Positions 25,258-33,683 of a stretch of 43,236 bases of DNA are shown here, one piece after another. Origin of the DNA: an uncultured Collinsella sp. Lineage in GTDB: Bacteria > Actinomycetota > Coriobacteriia > Coriobacteriales > Coriobacteriaceae. The stretch is taken from NCBI GenBank assembly GCA_900758375.1, contig CAAERJ010000054.1:1-43236 (forward strand), read 5' to 3'. The notes beneath the pieces were generated by a model. The model worked only from the letters and a program-made list of their open reading frames with translations, was not told where the DNA came from and searched no databases. Every line of letters starts with the position of its first letter. The stretch's first letter is position 1. A program made the position numbers and the translations under genes.

Positions 25258-26544
25258 CTATTTAAAGAATCCATCGTAATCATACATCTTGATCTGGCCT
25301 TCGAGCTTATCGACCGTGTCGAGCACGACGCCGACCATGATGAGGATGGACGTGCCGCCAAATGCCTGGATCAGCTGGTTACCCGTGAAGGAGAAGATGA
25401 TCGAAGGCACGATGGCGATGAGCGCCAAAAAGACAGCGCTGGGAAGCGTGATCTTGTTGAGCGCGTTCTTGATGTAGGCCGCGGTAGCCCTACCCGGACG
25501 GACGCCCGGAATAAAGCCGCCCTGCTTCTTAAGGTTGTCGGCCGTGTCATCGGGGTTGAACACCATGGAGGTGTAGAAATACGCGAAGAACACGATAAGG
25601 ACAACGTTAAGCACCCAATTGAGCCAACCGGTCGAAAGCGCAGAGGCAACTGCCTGGATCCAGCCGATGCCGGGGAAGAACACGGCAATCTGAGCCGGGA
25701 AGTACAGCAGCGCCGAAGCGAAGATGATCGGCACGACACCCGCGGTGTTGACCTTGATGGGCAGGTAGGTGGTCTGGCCACCCATCATGCGACGGCCCAC
25801 GACACGCTTAGCGTAGGAGACCGGGATGCGGCGCTGGCCGCGCTCAAGGAAAACAATCAGCGGGATAACCAGCAGGATGATGGCGCAGATGATCACCATG
25901 GTGATGATGCCACCGGCATTGCCCTCGGTGCTGGAGAAGATCGCCTGCGGCAGACCGGCCATGATGTTCGCAAAGATGATCAGCGACATGCCATTGCCGA
26001 TACCGCGCTGGGTGATGAGCTCACCAATCCACATGATCAGCATGGCGCCCGCGGTGAGCGTGCCGACGATCATGAGGTCGAAGATGATCTCGGGAGCGCC
26101 GGCGCCAGTAAAGCTGATGCCGAAGCTCTTAAAGAGGAAGAGGTAACCCACGGAGTTGAGGATTGCCAGAGCCAGGGTGAGGTAACGCGAATACTGCGTA
26201 ATCTTGGTCTGACCGACCTCGCCCTCGCGGGCAAGCTCATGCAGGGAAGGCACAACGGCCTGGAGCATCTGGAGGATGATCGAGCTGGTGATGTAAGGCA
26301 TGATGCCCAGGGAGAACACCGAAACATAGCTCAACGCGCCACCAGAGAAAAGATTCAGGAGGGCCATAGCACCTGCGGCGACCGAATTGTTATCGGTCGA
26401 GAAAAGGCCCAGCATCCCCTGGAAGGGAATGCCGGGCACAGGAACGTGCGCACCAATGCGGTACACGACGAGCATAGCTATGGTAAAAAGAATCTTTTCG
26501 CGCAATTCTTTGATGCGGAAAGCATTCTTAAGACCATTTAGCAC
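25258..26544 (-). CDS. secY: preprotein translocase subunit SecY
   Basis: A 428-residue membrane channel protein of the Sec pathway with ten expected helices. Family motifs include IGAHVPVPGI early, LGIMPYITSSIILQ, GIGNGMSLIIFA and the cytoplasmic ERGQRRIPVSYAKR. The start is GTG at 26544, and the gene overlaps the end of rplO by seven bases, which implies coupling. It lies between rplO and adk. Confidence 0.98.
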   Translation of the reverse strand: MLNGLKNAFRIKELREKILFTIAMLVVYRIGAHVPVPGIPFQGMLGLFSTDNNSVAAGAMALLNLFSGGALSYVSVFSLGIMPYITSSIILQMLQAVVPSLHELAREGEVGQTKITQYSRYLTLALAILNSVGYLFLFKSFGISFTGAGAPEIIFDLMIVGTLTAGAMLIMWIGELITQRGIGNGMSLIIFANIMAGLPQAIFSSTEGNAGGIITMVIICAIILLVIPLIVFLERGQRRIPVSYAKRVVGRRMMGGQTTYLPIKVNTAGVVPIIFASALLYFPAQIAVFFPGIGWIQAVASALSTGWLNWVLNVVLIVFFAYFYTSMVFNPDDTADNLKKQGGFIPGVRPGRATAAYIKNALNKITLPSAVFLALIAIVPSIIFSFTGNQLIQAFGGTSILIMVGVVLDTVDKLEGQIKMYDYDGFFK

Positions 26545-26987
26545 GGCAGCTCGACCTTTCCGCCGGCGGCCTCGATCTTGGCCTGCGCAGAAGCGCTGAC
26601 CTTGTCGACCTTGACCGTGAACTTCTTGGTGAGCTCACCATTGCCGAGCACCTTGACGGGCTCGAACTCGCTCTTGGTGATGCGAGCGGCCTTAAGAGCG
26701 GCACCGTCGATCACAGCGCCGTCCTCGAACTTGCGCTCGAGACGCTCAACGTTAACGGCGGTGTACTCGATGCGACGGGGGTTGCGGAAGCCCGGAAGCT
26801 TGGGCAGGCGCATAGCCAGCGGAGTCTGGCCACCCTCGAAGCCGGCACCCTTGGTGCCGCCAGAGCGGGAACCCTGACCCTTCTGACCGCGGCCAGAAGT
26901 GGTGCCGTGACCCGAAGAATTGCCACGGCCGACGCGCTTGCGGTTCTTGGTGGAACCGGGCGCGGGAGTAAGATCGTGAAGCTGCAT
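26538..26987 (-). CDS. rplO: 50S ribosomal protein L15
   Basis: A 149-residue protein with the typical glycine- and arginine-rich start (LHDLTPAPGSTKNRKRVGRG, then GTTSGRGQKGQGSRSGG), followed by FEGGQTPLAMRLPKLPGF. The C-terminal half is compact. Its end overlaps the secY start. Confidence 0.98.
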   Translation of the reverse strand: MQLHDLTPAPGSTKNRKRVGRGNSSGHGTTSGRGQKGQGSRSGGTKGAGFEGGQTPLAMRLPKLPGFRNPRRIEYTAVNVERLERKFEDGAVIDGAALKAARITKSEFEPVKVLGNGELTKKFTVKVDKVSASAQAKIEAAGGKVELPC

Positions 26988-26990
26988 TTG

Positions 26991-27173
26991 CTACTCCTCT
27001 ACAATCTCGACAAGGTGCTTGACCTTGAAGATCATGCCGCGGACGGACTCGTTGTCAGCAATCTCGCGAACCTCGCGGATCCTGTGGAGACCGAGGGCAC
27101 GGACAGTACGGACCTGGTCCTGCTTGCAACCGTTGGTGCTGCGGACCTGCTTGATCTTGATGGTGTCAGCCAT
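26991..27173 (-). CDS. rpmD: 50S ribosomal protein L30
   Basis: A 60-residue protein with IKIKQVRSTNGCKQDQVRTV and LGLHRIREVREI, the L30 core, ending VKHLVEIVEE. It is encoded between rpsE and rplO with very short gaps. Confidence 0.97.
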   Translation of the reverse strand: MADTIKIKQVRSTNGCKQDQVRTVRALGLHRIREVREIADNESVRGMIFKVKHLVEIVEE

Positions 27174-27175
27174 GC

Positions 27176-27700
27176 TTAGTTCTCCTTACCGACGAACATC
27201 TCGGAGACCGTCAGACCACGGCGAGCCGCGACGTCCTCAGGGCTGGAGAGCTCCTTGAGGCCCTCGACGGCAGCCTTGATGATGTTGAGGCCGTTGTCGG
27301 TACCGAGGGACTTGGACAGGACGTTCTTGATGCCAGCAAGCTCGAAGAGGGGACGCACAGCGCCGCCGGCGATAACGCCGGTACCCTCGACAGCGGGCTT
27401 GATGATGATGCGGCCGGCACCAAAGTGACCGAGAACCTCGTGCGGAATGGTACCCTGATCGGTCACCGGCACGTGGAACATGTTCTTCTTGGCATCGAGA
27501 GACGCCTTGGAGATGGCCATGGGCACCTCAGCGGACTTGCCCATGCCAACGCCGACGTTGCCCTTGCCGTCGCCAACGACGACGAGAGCGACGAGGCTCA
27601 TGCGACGACCGCCCTTGACGGTCTTCGACACGCGGTTGATGTAAACGACGCGCTCCTCGAACTCGGAGGCCTCGCGCTGCTGCTTCTGATTACGAGCCAT
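27176..27700 (-). CDS. rpsE: 30S ribosomal protein S5
   Basis: A 174-residue protein. The double-stranded RNA-binding domain has FEERVVYINRVSKTVKGGRR and the second domain has GAGRIIIKPAVEGTGVIAGG and ALFE-like PLFELAGIKNVLSKSLG. It helps shape the decoding site. It overlaps no neighbour and precedes rpmD by two bases. Confidence 0.98.
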   Translation of the reverse strand: MARNQKQQREASEFEERVVYINRVSKTVKGGRRMSLVALVVVGDGKGNVGVGMGKSAEVPMAISKASLDAKKNMFHVPVTDQGTIPHEVLGHFGAGRIIIKPAVEGTGVIAGGAVRPLFELAGIKNVLSKSLGTDNGLNIIKAAVEGLKELSSPEDVAARRGLTVSEMFVGKEN

Positions 27701-27714
27701 GTGCTACATACCTC

Positions 27715-28083
27715 CTAGAACTCGAGACCGGCGGCACGAGCACCGTCGGCGAGGGCCTTGACGCGGCCATGGTAGATACGGCCACCACGATCGAAAGCGA
27801 CCTTGGTGATGCCGGCCTCGATGGCACGCTTGCCAACGAGCTGACCGACCTTCTCCGCAGCCTCTTTGTTCGAGGTGTGGGTGCCCTTGAACTCGGCCTC
27901 GAGGGTCGAGGCGGAGACGAGCGTCAGGCTGGAGCCCTTGCTGTCGTCGATGATCTGGGCATAGATGTTGGCGTTGGTACGGGTCACGCGAAGACGCGGA
28001 CGCTCGGCGGTACCCGAGACCTTGCCGCGAACACGACGCTGACGACGCTTGAGGCCTTCCAGCTTCGCCTTATGCTTGTTCAT
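27715..28083 (-). CDS. rplR: 50S ribosomal protein L18
   Basis: A 122-residue 5S rRNA-binding protein: RRQRRVRGKVSGTAERPRL, then TNANIYAQIIDD and the end AFDRGGRIYHGRVKALADGA. It lies between rplF and rpsE. Confidence 0.98.
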   Translation of the reverse strand: MNKHKAKLEGLKRRQRRVRGKVSGTAERPRLRVTRTNANIYAQIIDDSKGSSLTLVSASTLEAEFKGTHTSNKEAAEKVGQLVGKRAIEAGITKVAFDRGGRIYHGRVKALADGARAAGLEF

Positions 28084-28111
28084 ACGTAAACTCCTAAAAA
28101 GGTTGATCTTG

Positions 28112-28133
28112 CCAGCACCTAACGGGGTGCTGG
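28112..28133. promoter_or_regulatory. hairpin between rplF and rplR
   Basis: CCAGCACC and GGTGCTGG form a perfect 8-bp stem with a 6-base loop in the 75-base gap. No T run follows on the minus strand, so it is more likely a processing or pausing site than a terminator. Confidence 0.4.
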
Positions 28134-28158
28134 TCTTATGCGAGTAAGTCGGTTACGA

Positions 28159-28695
28159 CTACTTGGCGGCCTTACCCAGCTTGCGGCGGATGTGCTCGCC
28201 AACATAGTGGATACCCTTGCCCTTGTAAGGCTCGGGAGGACGATGGCCGCGAATCTCAGCGGCGATCTGACCGACCTGCTGCTTGTTGATACCCTTGACG
28301 TTCACGTGGGTGTTGTCGGGAACCTCGAAGGTGATGCCCTCGGGAGCCTCGACGATCACAGGGTGCGAGAAGCCCAGGGAGAACTCGAGGTTCTTGCCCT
28401 TCTGCTGCACGCGGTAACCGACGCCGGCGAGCTCGAGCTTCTTCTCGAAGCCCTCGGAAACGCCAACAACCATGTTGTGGATGAGGGCGCGGGTGAGGCC
28501 GTGGCGGGCACGGGTCTCACGCTCGTCGTCGGGACGGGAAACGGTGAGGACGTTGTCCTCGACGTTGACGGTGAGCTTCTCATAGACATCGAGCTCGAGC
28601 TGGCCCTTGGGGCCCTTGACGGAAACGTTGTTGCCGTTGACTGCCACTTCGACTCCGGCGGGAATCTGGACAGGCTTATTACCGATACGAGACAC
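28159..28695 (-). CDS. rplF: 50S ribosomal protein L6
   Basis: A 178-residue protein with two similar domains. It starts MSRIGNKPVQIPAGVEV, has the trypsin-like repeat GPKGQLEL, GVSEGFEKKLELAGVGYR and the C-terminal signature PPEPYKGKGIHYVGE. It follows rpsH. Confidence 0.98.
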   Translation of the reverse strand: MSRIGNKPVQIPAGVEVAVNGNNVSVKGPKGQLELDVYEKLTVNVEDNVLTVSRPDDERETRARHGLTRALIHNMVVGVSEGFEKKLELAGVGYRVQQKGKNLEFSLGFSHPVIVEAPEGITFEVPDNTHVNVKGINKQQVGQIAAEIRGHRPPEPYKGKGIHYVGEHIRRKLGKAAK

Positions 28696-28728
28696 GGTGA
28701 TCTCCTTTCCTTCTACCTACCGACCGAA

Positions 28729-29127
28729 TTACCAGACGTAAGCGATGATCTCGCCGCCGACGTTGTGCTTGCGAGCATCGCGGTCGGTCATAACGCCATG
28801 GCTGGTGGAAATAATGGCGGTACCAAGGCCACCGCGGACGCGGGGCATGTCGGCAACGCCGGTGTACTTACGCAGGCCCGGCTTGGAAATGCGGCGGATG
28901 CCGTTGATGACCTTAGCCTTCTTGGGACCATACTTAAGCGTGATGTGCAGAGTCTTCTGGGGAACGGTGTCCTCGACATCGTAGCCCTCGATGTAGCCCT
29001 CCTCGTGCAGAACACGAGCGATCTCGACGAGCTTCTTGCTGCTCGGCATGGAGACCGTGGCCTTGTTCACAGAGTTAGCGTTACGGATGCGCGTAAGCAT
29101 ATCTGCGATCGGGTCTGTAAGGTTCAT
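28729..29127 (-). CDS. rpsH: 30S ribosomal protein S8
   Basis: A 132-residue primary 16S rRNA-binding protein: MNLTDPIADMLTRIRNAN, then MPSSKKLVEIARVL, and the C-terminal GTAIISTSHGVMTDRDARKHNVGGE. In other bacteria S8 represses the spc operon by binding near rplE; no matching site was identified here. Confidence 0.98.
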   Translation of the reverse strand: MNLTDPIADMLTRIRNANSVNKATVSMPSSKKLVEIARVLHEEGYIEGYDVEDTVPQKTLHITLKYGPKKAKVINGIRRISKPGLRKYTGVADMPRVRGGLGTAIISTSHGVMTDRDARKHNVGGEIIAYVW

Positions 29128-29246
29128 ACAGATTCTCCTTCGTTCTTGATGAACACGTGCTCTTGGTTCTTCGCCGCCCTTAACGGCAAAGCCTAACTAG
29201 CGCGTTTTCCCTGTTCCAAACGGATGCTTGAAACGCTGGTAGTGAC

Positions 29247-29432
29247 TTACCAGCTGGCCTTCTTAACGCCGGGAAGCTCGCCCTTGAGTGCAAGCTCGCG
29301 GAAGCAGACACGGCACAGGCCGAACTTGCGGTACACAGAGTGCGGACGGCCGCAGCGCTGGCAGCGCGTGTACTCACGAGTAGAGAACTTCTGCTTGCGA
29401 TTGCACTTGACGATCATCGATGTCTTAGCCAC
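29247..29432 (-). CDS. rpsZ: 30S ribosomal protein S14, zinc type
   Basis: A 61-residue short S14. It has two CxxC pairs (CQRC and CRVC) that hold zinc, within TREYTRCQRCGRPHSVYRKFGLCRVCFRELALKG. It is the type Z form, not the long zinc-free form. It lies between rplE and rpsH. Confidence 0.98.
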   Translation of the reverse strand: MAKTSMIVKCNRKQKFSTREYTRCQRCGRPHSVYRKFGLCRVCFRELALKGELPGVKKASW

Positions 29433-29469
29433 TTATATCCTCCTCACATAGAGTATTGTTTGCCCCAAA

Positions 29470-29493
29470 CGCCGCCCCCTTGTGGGAACGGCG
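29470..29493. promoter_or_regulatory. hairpin between rplE and rpsZ
   Basis: CGCCG and CGGCG form a short GC stem with a 14-base loop that can extend by internal C/G pairing. On the plus strand CTTTTAG follows, but no plus-strand gene ends there. Its role in the operon is unclear. Confidence 0.3.
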
Positions 29494-29511
29494 CTTTTAG
29501 GGCAGGTGAAC

Positions 29512-30069
29512 CTATTTCTTGAACGGGAAACCGAAGGCGTCCAGAAGGGCCTTGGCCTCCTCATCGGTATTGGCGGTGGTCACGAAAGTGATGTCCATAC
29601 CACGCTGGTGATCGACGGAATCGAAGTCGATCTCGGGGAAGATGAGCTGCTCGGTGACGCCCATGGAGAAGTTACCACGGCCGTCGAAGCTCTTGGCGGA
29701 GATGCCGCGGAAGTCGCGGATACGGGGGATCGCGACGGAGGTCAGACGATCGAAGAACTCCCACATACGGTCGCCACGCAGGGTAACCTTGCAGCCGATC
29801 GGCATACCAGCGCGCAGGCGGAAGGTAGCGATGGACTTGCGGGCACGGGTGATCATCGGCTGCTGGCCGGTGATGGCGCGCAGGTCGCGCACGGCACCGT
29901 CGATGGCCTTGGAATCGGTAGCGGCCTCGCCGACACCCATGTTCACGACGATCTTCTCAAACTTGGGGATCATCATGACGTTCTCGTACTGGAACTTGTC
30001 CTGAAGCTGCTGCTTGACCTCGTTGTTGTACTTGGTCTTCAGACGCGGCACATACTTCTCTTCTGCCAT
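29512..30069 (-). CDS. rplE: 50S ribosomal protein L5
   Basis: A 185-residue protein that binds 5S rRNA: VPRLKTKYNNEVKQQLQDKF, NVMMIPKFEKIVVNMGVGEA, RARKSIATFRLRAGMPIGCKVTLRG and the ending GMDITFVTTANTDEEAKALLDAFGFPF. It is the first gene of the ribosomal series in this window. The usual upstream genes rplN and rplX are not present; a non-coding leader and a dispersed palindrome lie there instead. Confidence 0.98.
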   Translation of the reverse strand: MAEEKYVPRLKTKYNNEVKQQLQDKFQYENVMMIPKFEKIVVNMGVGEAATDSKAIDGAVRDLRAITGQQPMITRARKSIATFRLRAGMPIGCKVTLRGDRMWEFFDRLTSVAIPRIRDFRGISAKSFDGRGNFSMGVTEQLIFPEIDFDSVDHQRGMDITFVTTANTDEEAKALLDAFGFPFKK

Positions 30070-30206
30070 TGTTCACTCCTTCTTGGGGTTTTAAGCACGG
30101 GGCGTGGCCACGATGGGTTGTCCTCGTGCCTCCTGGCTGCATCCGCGCCGCTCATGGCATTTTGCGGTTTGGACTCGACGCAGCAGGAGCCGACAAAACA
30201 ATCGGT

Positions 30207-30235
30207 ACTATACGCGCATTGGGTGCGTATTTCCA
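30207..30235 (-). promoter_or_regulatory. candidate promoter of the rplE operon
   Basis: On the minus strand TGGAAA and TATAGT are spaced by 17 bases. A transcript would have a leader of about 130 bases before rplE. The leader region up to 30296 holds no other gene. Confidence 0.45.
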
Positions 30236-30296
30236 GAAAAACCTCGTCTGCCTGCACAACTCCACAACTCCCCCGCACAAATGGATCCCGAAAAGC

Positions 30297-30363
30297 AGTT
30301 GCGGTGAAATAGGGACTGTTTGGCGGCCTAACAGGCTTAAACAATCCGTATTTCACCGCAACT
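30297..30363. repeat. dispersed long palindrome, copy 2
   Basis: AGTTGCGGTGAAATA and TATTTCACCGCAACT form a perfect 15-bp outer stem. It extends to 25 bases per arm with two mismatches around a 17-base loop. The outer arms match copy 1 at 11606-11672 except one base; the inner parts differ. It sits between the xdhC stop codon and the rplE leader. Confidence 0.8.
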
Positions 30364-30381
30364 TAATTGGTGGGGATGCGA

Positions 30382-31425
30382 TTAGCGTTTGCGGGGGACG
30401 AGTTTGGTGCGACGCAGGTGGATCATCTCGGCGGCGATGGAGATGGCGATCTCTTCGGGATCCTCCGCCTGAATGGCAACGCCGATCGGCAGGTGCAGCT
30501 CGTCGATCTGGTCCTGCGTAAAGCCCTCCTGCTCCAGGCGGGCGCGCACAAAGGCAATCTTGCGACGCGATCCCAGGCAGCCTAGGTAGGCAGGCTTGGC
30601 GCGCATGGCCTGAATCACCACGTCGATATCGGACTTGTGACCCGCCGTGGCGACGACCACCAGGTCGCGCGGGCCGATGGGGCACTGCTTGATTAGGTTC
30701 TTGTAGTCGACCAGACGACGGTCGTAGACACCGGGCACCCATTCGGGGGTCAGCGTGCCGGGGCGGTCGTCGCAAGCCACGACGGCAAAGCCCGCCGCCG
30801 TGAGCACCCGCGCCGTCGCAGCGCCCACGTGACCGCAGCCAAAGATATAGGTCAGGCCCTCGGGGCAGAGTGTCTCGATGTGCGCGGGAGGAATCTCGGA
30901 GGCGGCATTGGTGTAGGTGACCTTACTCCCCTCTTCCGTCAGCGAAAGCCCAGGGCAACCCACAATGGTGCGGAGCGACTCCTCGCCATGGTATTCGGCA
31001 GCGTCGCTTTCGAGCGCGCTTGCGATAAACGGCTCAAAGTCGATGACGAAGTCGCCGATGCGTCGATACGCCAAGACATCGGCAATCTCCTGGAACAATG
31101 GCGCCTGGGTCGCGTCCAGGTGCAGATAGCACAGGCAGATGGCTCCGCCGCAGATCATGCCGGTATCGGAGTTCTCCCCGCCCATGGTGTAGCGGACCAG
31201 GCGTGACTGCCCCGCGGCCAGCAGCTCGTGAGCCTCGCCCAGCGCAAAGAGCTCGATTTTGCCGCCGCCGATGGTGCCCGCCTGGCTACCGTCGGCAAAG
31301 ACGACCATCCATGCGCCCACGCCGCGCGGAGACGACCCCGCCGTACCGGCCACGACCACGAGCTCGCACGTCTTGCCAGCCTTCAGAGCGCCAAGCGCAG
31401 CATTCACCACATCGAGCTTTTCCAT
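30382..31425 (-). CDS. xdhC: XdhC/CoxI family molybdenum hydroxylase maturation protein
   Basis: A 347-residue protein. The N-terminal XdhC/CoxI domain has VVAGTAGSSPRGVGAWM and GTIGGGKIEL. The C-terminal Rossmann domain begins YIFGCGHVGAATARVL at about residue 192 and has LGCLGSRRKIAFVRARL. XdhC proteins bind molybdenum cofactor and promote its sulfuration and insertion into xanthine dehydrogenase-like enzymes. It is nine bases downstream of yqeB on the same strand, so the two form an operon. No hydroxylase gene is in the window. Confidence 0.92.
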   Translation of the reverse strand: MEKLDVVNAALGALKAGKTCELVVVAGTAGSSPRGVGAWMVVFADGSQAGTIGGGKIELFALGEAHELLAAGQSRLVRYTMGGENSDTGMICGGAICLCYLHLDATQAPLFQEIADVLAYRRIGDFVIDFEPFIASALESDAAEYHGEESLRTIVGCPGLSLTEEGSKVTYTNAASEIPPAHIETLCPEGLTYIFGCGHVGAATARVLTAAGFAVVACDDRPGTLTPEWVPGVYDRRLVDYKNLIKQCPIGPRDLVVVATAGHKSDIDVVIQAMRAKPAYLGCLGSRRKIAFVRARLEQEGFTQDQIDELHLPIGVAIQAEDPEEIAISIAAEMIHLRRTKLVPRKR

Positions 31426-31434
31426 CGTCGCTTC

Positions 31435-32229
31435 CTATCCCCTAAAAACGTCGGTGAGCATGGCGAGCGCTTCGAGCACGCCGCCGCCGACCGATGTCGC
31501 CTTGTCCGAAATATAGTTGATGTAGCTGGCGTCACCGCGCGGGTCGACATCGGCGCATTTAAAGCCCTCGGTGACCTGGACGCCATCTGCCAAAAGGCCG
31601 CGCAGGCAGCCGTCAATCGTCGTGAACATGGGCGTATCGCCCGCGTAGCCAATCGCGTCTCCGGCGCACACGATGTCGCCGATTGCGCGGTCGGACCGAA
31701 ACACGCCGGCGGCGGGGCTGTGGATAACACGCTCCTTGCCATATCCGGCGATGATACCCGGCACGCCCGTGTTGGGCTGGGGCGAGCCCTGGGTAATCAC
31801 GCGGCCCAAAAAATGCCCGCGCATAGTCTCGACCACGGCGTCGCAATCAACCGGCGCGGTAAAGCCCGGCCCTACCGCGATGACGGCAGGAGCCATGTCG
31901 CGCGTGGTGCCCAGATTGCGCTTGGCCAGAATCGCGTCTACCACGGCCGCGGGCCTAAGTTCACCGAGCATCTGTGCCTGGGGGTCCACCACCACGGCGA
32001 CATTCCCCGCCTTGGCAATCTCAAGCGCCTCGGCCGGCCTCTGCGCCAAGCGGGCGCGAATGCCCTCGACCTCGACCTCGCCCAAGCGAATGGCCTCGCA
32101 AAAACTGATCGTGCGACGGATGCACGTGGGAACCGCGATATCGGCCATGACGACCGAAACGCCGGCGCGCACCAGACGAGCAGCCACACCCGTGGCGATA
32201 TCGCCTGCGCCGCGAACATAAACGAGCAT
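31435..32229 (-). CDS. yqeB: YqeB/EF2563 selenium-dependent molybdenum hydroxylase accessory protein
   Basis: A 264-residue protein. It starts with a Rossmann-like VYVRGAGDIATGVAARLVRAG, then has AVIAVGPGFTAPVDCD, HFLGRVITQGSPQPNTGVPG and a late IGYAGDTPMFTTIDGCLRGLL. These are the family marks of EF2563/YqeB, which is found only with selenium-dependent molybdenum hydroxylases. It is probably needed to prepare the labile selenium cofactor. It is divergent from yqeC across 102 bases. Confidence 0.9.
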   Translation of the reverse strand: MLVYVRGAGDIATGVAARLVRAGVSVVMADIAVPTCIRRTISFCEAIRLGEVEVEGIRARLAQRPAEALEIAKAGNVAVVVDPQAQMLGELRPAAVVDAILAKRNLGTTRDMAPAVIAVGPGFTAPVDCDAVVETMRGHFLGRVITQGSPQPNTGVPGIIAGYGKERVIHSPAAGVFRSDRAIGDIVCAGDAIGYAGDTPMFTTIDGCLRGLLADGVQVTEGFKCADVDPRGDASYINYISDKATSVGGGVLEALAMLTDVFRG

Positions 32230-32262
32230 TCCCGGGGCACCTCCCTGTGCTACGGTTTGAGC

Positions 32263-32288
32263 AGAGCAAAAGCGGTTCGACCGCTACT
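32263..32288. promoter_or_regulatory. hairpin in the divergent yqeB-yqeC region
   Basis: AGCGG and CCGCT pair around TTCGA, with flanking AGAG and TCT that can also pair. On the minus strand TTTTGC follows the stem, so it might attenuate yqeB-xdhC. A TATAAT on the minus strand (32313-32318) is a possible -10 box for yqeB, without a clear -35. Confidence 0.35.
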
Positions 32289-32331
32289 CTGATGATTATT
32301 TCTTATCGCAGCATTATACGGCGGTGAACAG

Positions 32332-33066
32332 ATGGAAACGGTTAGCGGCAATCTTGCCTCGGCGCTCAGGATCGAGCCGGGCATTACCGCGATCATCGGC
32401 AGCGGTGGCAAGTCGACCCTGCTAAAGACGCTCGGCCTTGAGCTTATGCGTGCCGGCGGCCGCGTACTCCTCTGCACCACCACTCATATGTTTCCCGTCG
32501 CCGGCGTGCCATGGGACGGGTCGAGCCGTCGCCTGGACGCCGCGCCCTGGAAGCCAGGTGCATTACACGCCCCAGGCTGCACCTGCGAGGCCTGCTCGGG
32601 GCTTGTGCGGGGAAGCATCTGCCAAGCTGGTGTCTTGGACCCGGAGACAGGCAAGCTCTCCTCCCCCGCCGCGCCGCTCGACCAGCTGGCGCAGCGCTTT
32701 GACTACGTCCTGGCCGAGGCGGACGGCAGCAAGCGGCTCCCGCTCAAGGCGCACGCCGCCTGGGAGCCGGTGATTCCCTCTGGCACCGCCAACATCGTCT
32801 GGATCGTCGGCGCGTCGGGATTCGGCAAGCCCATTAGCGAGGCTGTCCACCGCCCCGAGCTCTTTTGCGAACGGTGCGGCTGCGAGCTCACCGACATCGC
32901 CACGCCCGAGCGCGTCGCCCGGATACTTAATGCCGAGATGCAGGCGCTGGAACTCGGTACCGCACGCGTCATGCTCAACCAAGTCGACACGCTCAACGAC
33001 CCCACGACGGCCGACCGCTTCGAGGCGGCCCTCGGCCGCCCCATCGTCGCCACCAGCCTCAAGTAG
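32332..33066 (+). CDS. yqeC: YqeC selenium cofactor biosynthesis protein
   Basis: A 244-residue P-loop protein with AIIGSGGKSTLLKTLG (Walker A at about residues 21-28), LCTTTHMF, VLAEADGSKRLPLKAH and the late MLNQVD. This is the YqeC family linked to selenium-dependent molybdenum hydroxylases. Two cysteine clusters, CTCEAC and CERCGC, could bind metal and stand out. It is divergent from yqeB and converges on the mocA-like gene. Confidence 0.88.
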   Translation: METVSGNLASALRIEPGITAIIGSGGKSTLLKTLGLELMRAGGRVLLCTTTHMFPVAGVPWDGSSRRLDAAPWKPGALHAPGCTCEACSGLVRGSICQAGVLDPETGKLSSPAAPLDQLAQRFDYVLAEADGSKRLPLKAHAAWEPVIPSGTANIVWIVGASGFGKPISEAVHRPELFCERCGCELTDIATPERVARILNAEMQALELGTARVMLNQVDTLNDPTTADRFEAALGRPIVATSLK

Positions 33067-33092
33067 CCGGCGCTACCCTGGCGCCCTTTCTA

Positions 33093-33683
33093 CTAGCGAG
33101 GCACGCAGCAGCCGGCGATGTGCTCCGAGACGCGGCGCTGACCCTTGGCGGTGTCGACGTCCCACAGCTCGTACGCGCGCGCCTCGACCAACTGGACATC
33201 GGCGCGGCCGCGCAGCAGCGACGATCCGCCATCCTTGCCCTTAAGCCCCATAAGGTCGGGAAAGAGACTCGCAGGGAACAGCACCGGCGAGGCGGGTTCA
33301 CCGTTCAGGGCAAGACGCACGGGCGCGACACCGCCGTTGGCCTTAAAAGCACCGGCGAGTGCTTCAAAGGAATCCGAACTCACGAGCGGCTGGTCGCCCG
33401 GCAAAAAGAGGCAGCCCTTCCAGCCGCGATCGGCTCCCCAGGTAAGACCGGCGCGCACACTCTCGCTCCTGAGCGCGCCATCGTGCAGCGCGCACGCGCA
33501 GCGCAGCACACAGCAAATCTCGGCAACTTGGGGCCAGCGCGTCGTAACAACAACGTCAAATCCTTTGGGCACCGACTCAATCGTCCGCTGAATCAGCGGC
33601 TTTCCGCAGATATCGGCAAGCATCTTGTTAGAGCCAAACCGCTTGCCCTCGCCCGAAGCCATAATGACGCAACCAAGTTTCAT
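33093..33683 (-). CDS. mocA: MocA-like molybdenum cofactor nucleotidyltransferase
   Basis: A 196-residue nucleotidyltransferase. It begins CVIMASGEGKRFGSNKM (LAxGxSxRxGxxK-type signature) followed by GKPLIQRTIES, and has FLPGDQPLVSSDSF as the metal-binding GDQP motif. Family members attach CMP or GMP to molybdopterin. Its neighbours yqeC, yqeB and xdhC suggest it makes the dinucleotide cofactor for a molybdenum hydroxylase. It converges with yqeC and is divergent from the YheO-like regulator. Confidence 0.88.
   Translation of the reverse strand: MKLGCVIMASGEGKRFGSNKMLADICGKPLIQRTIESVPKGFDVVVTTRWPQVAEICCVLRCACALHDGALRSESVRAGLTWGADRGWKGCLFLPGDQPLVSSDSFEALAGAFKANGGVAPVRLALNGEPASPVLFPASLFPDLMGLKGKDGGSSLLRGRADVQLVEARAYELWDVDTAKGQRRVSEHIAGCCVPR

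Noticed and set aside
25156..26541. 461-codon open frame on the plus strand
   Set aside because: Antisense to secY and adk; very rich in His and Asp, typical of a reversed membrane-protein gene.
32271..32285. tRNA T-arm-like AGCGG-TTCGA-CCGCT
   Set aside because: Loop is five bases, not seven, and no acceptor or anticodon arms fit around it.
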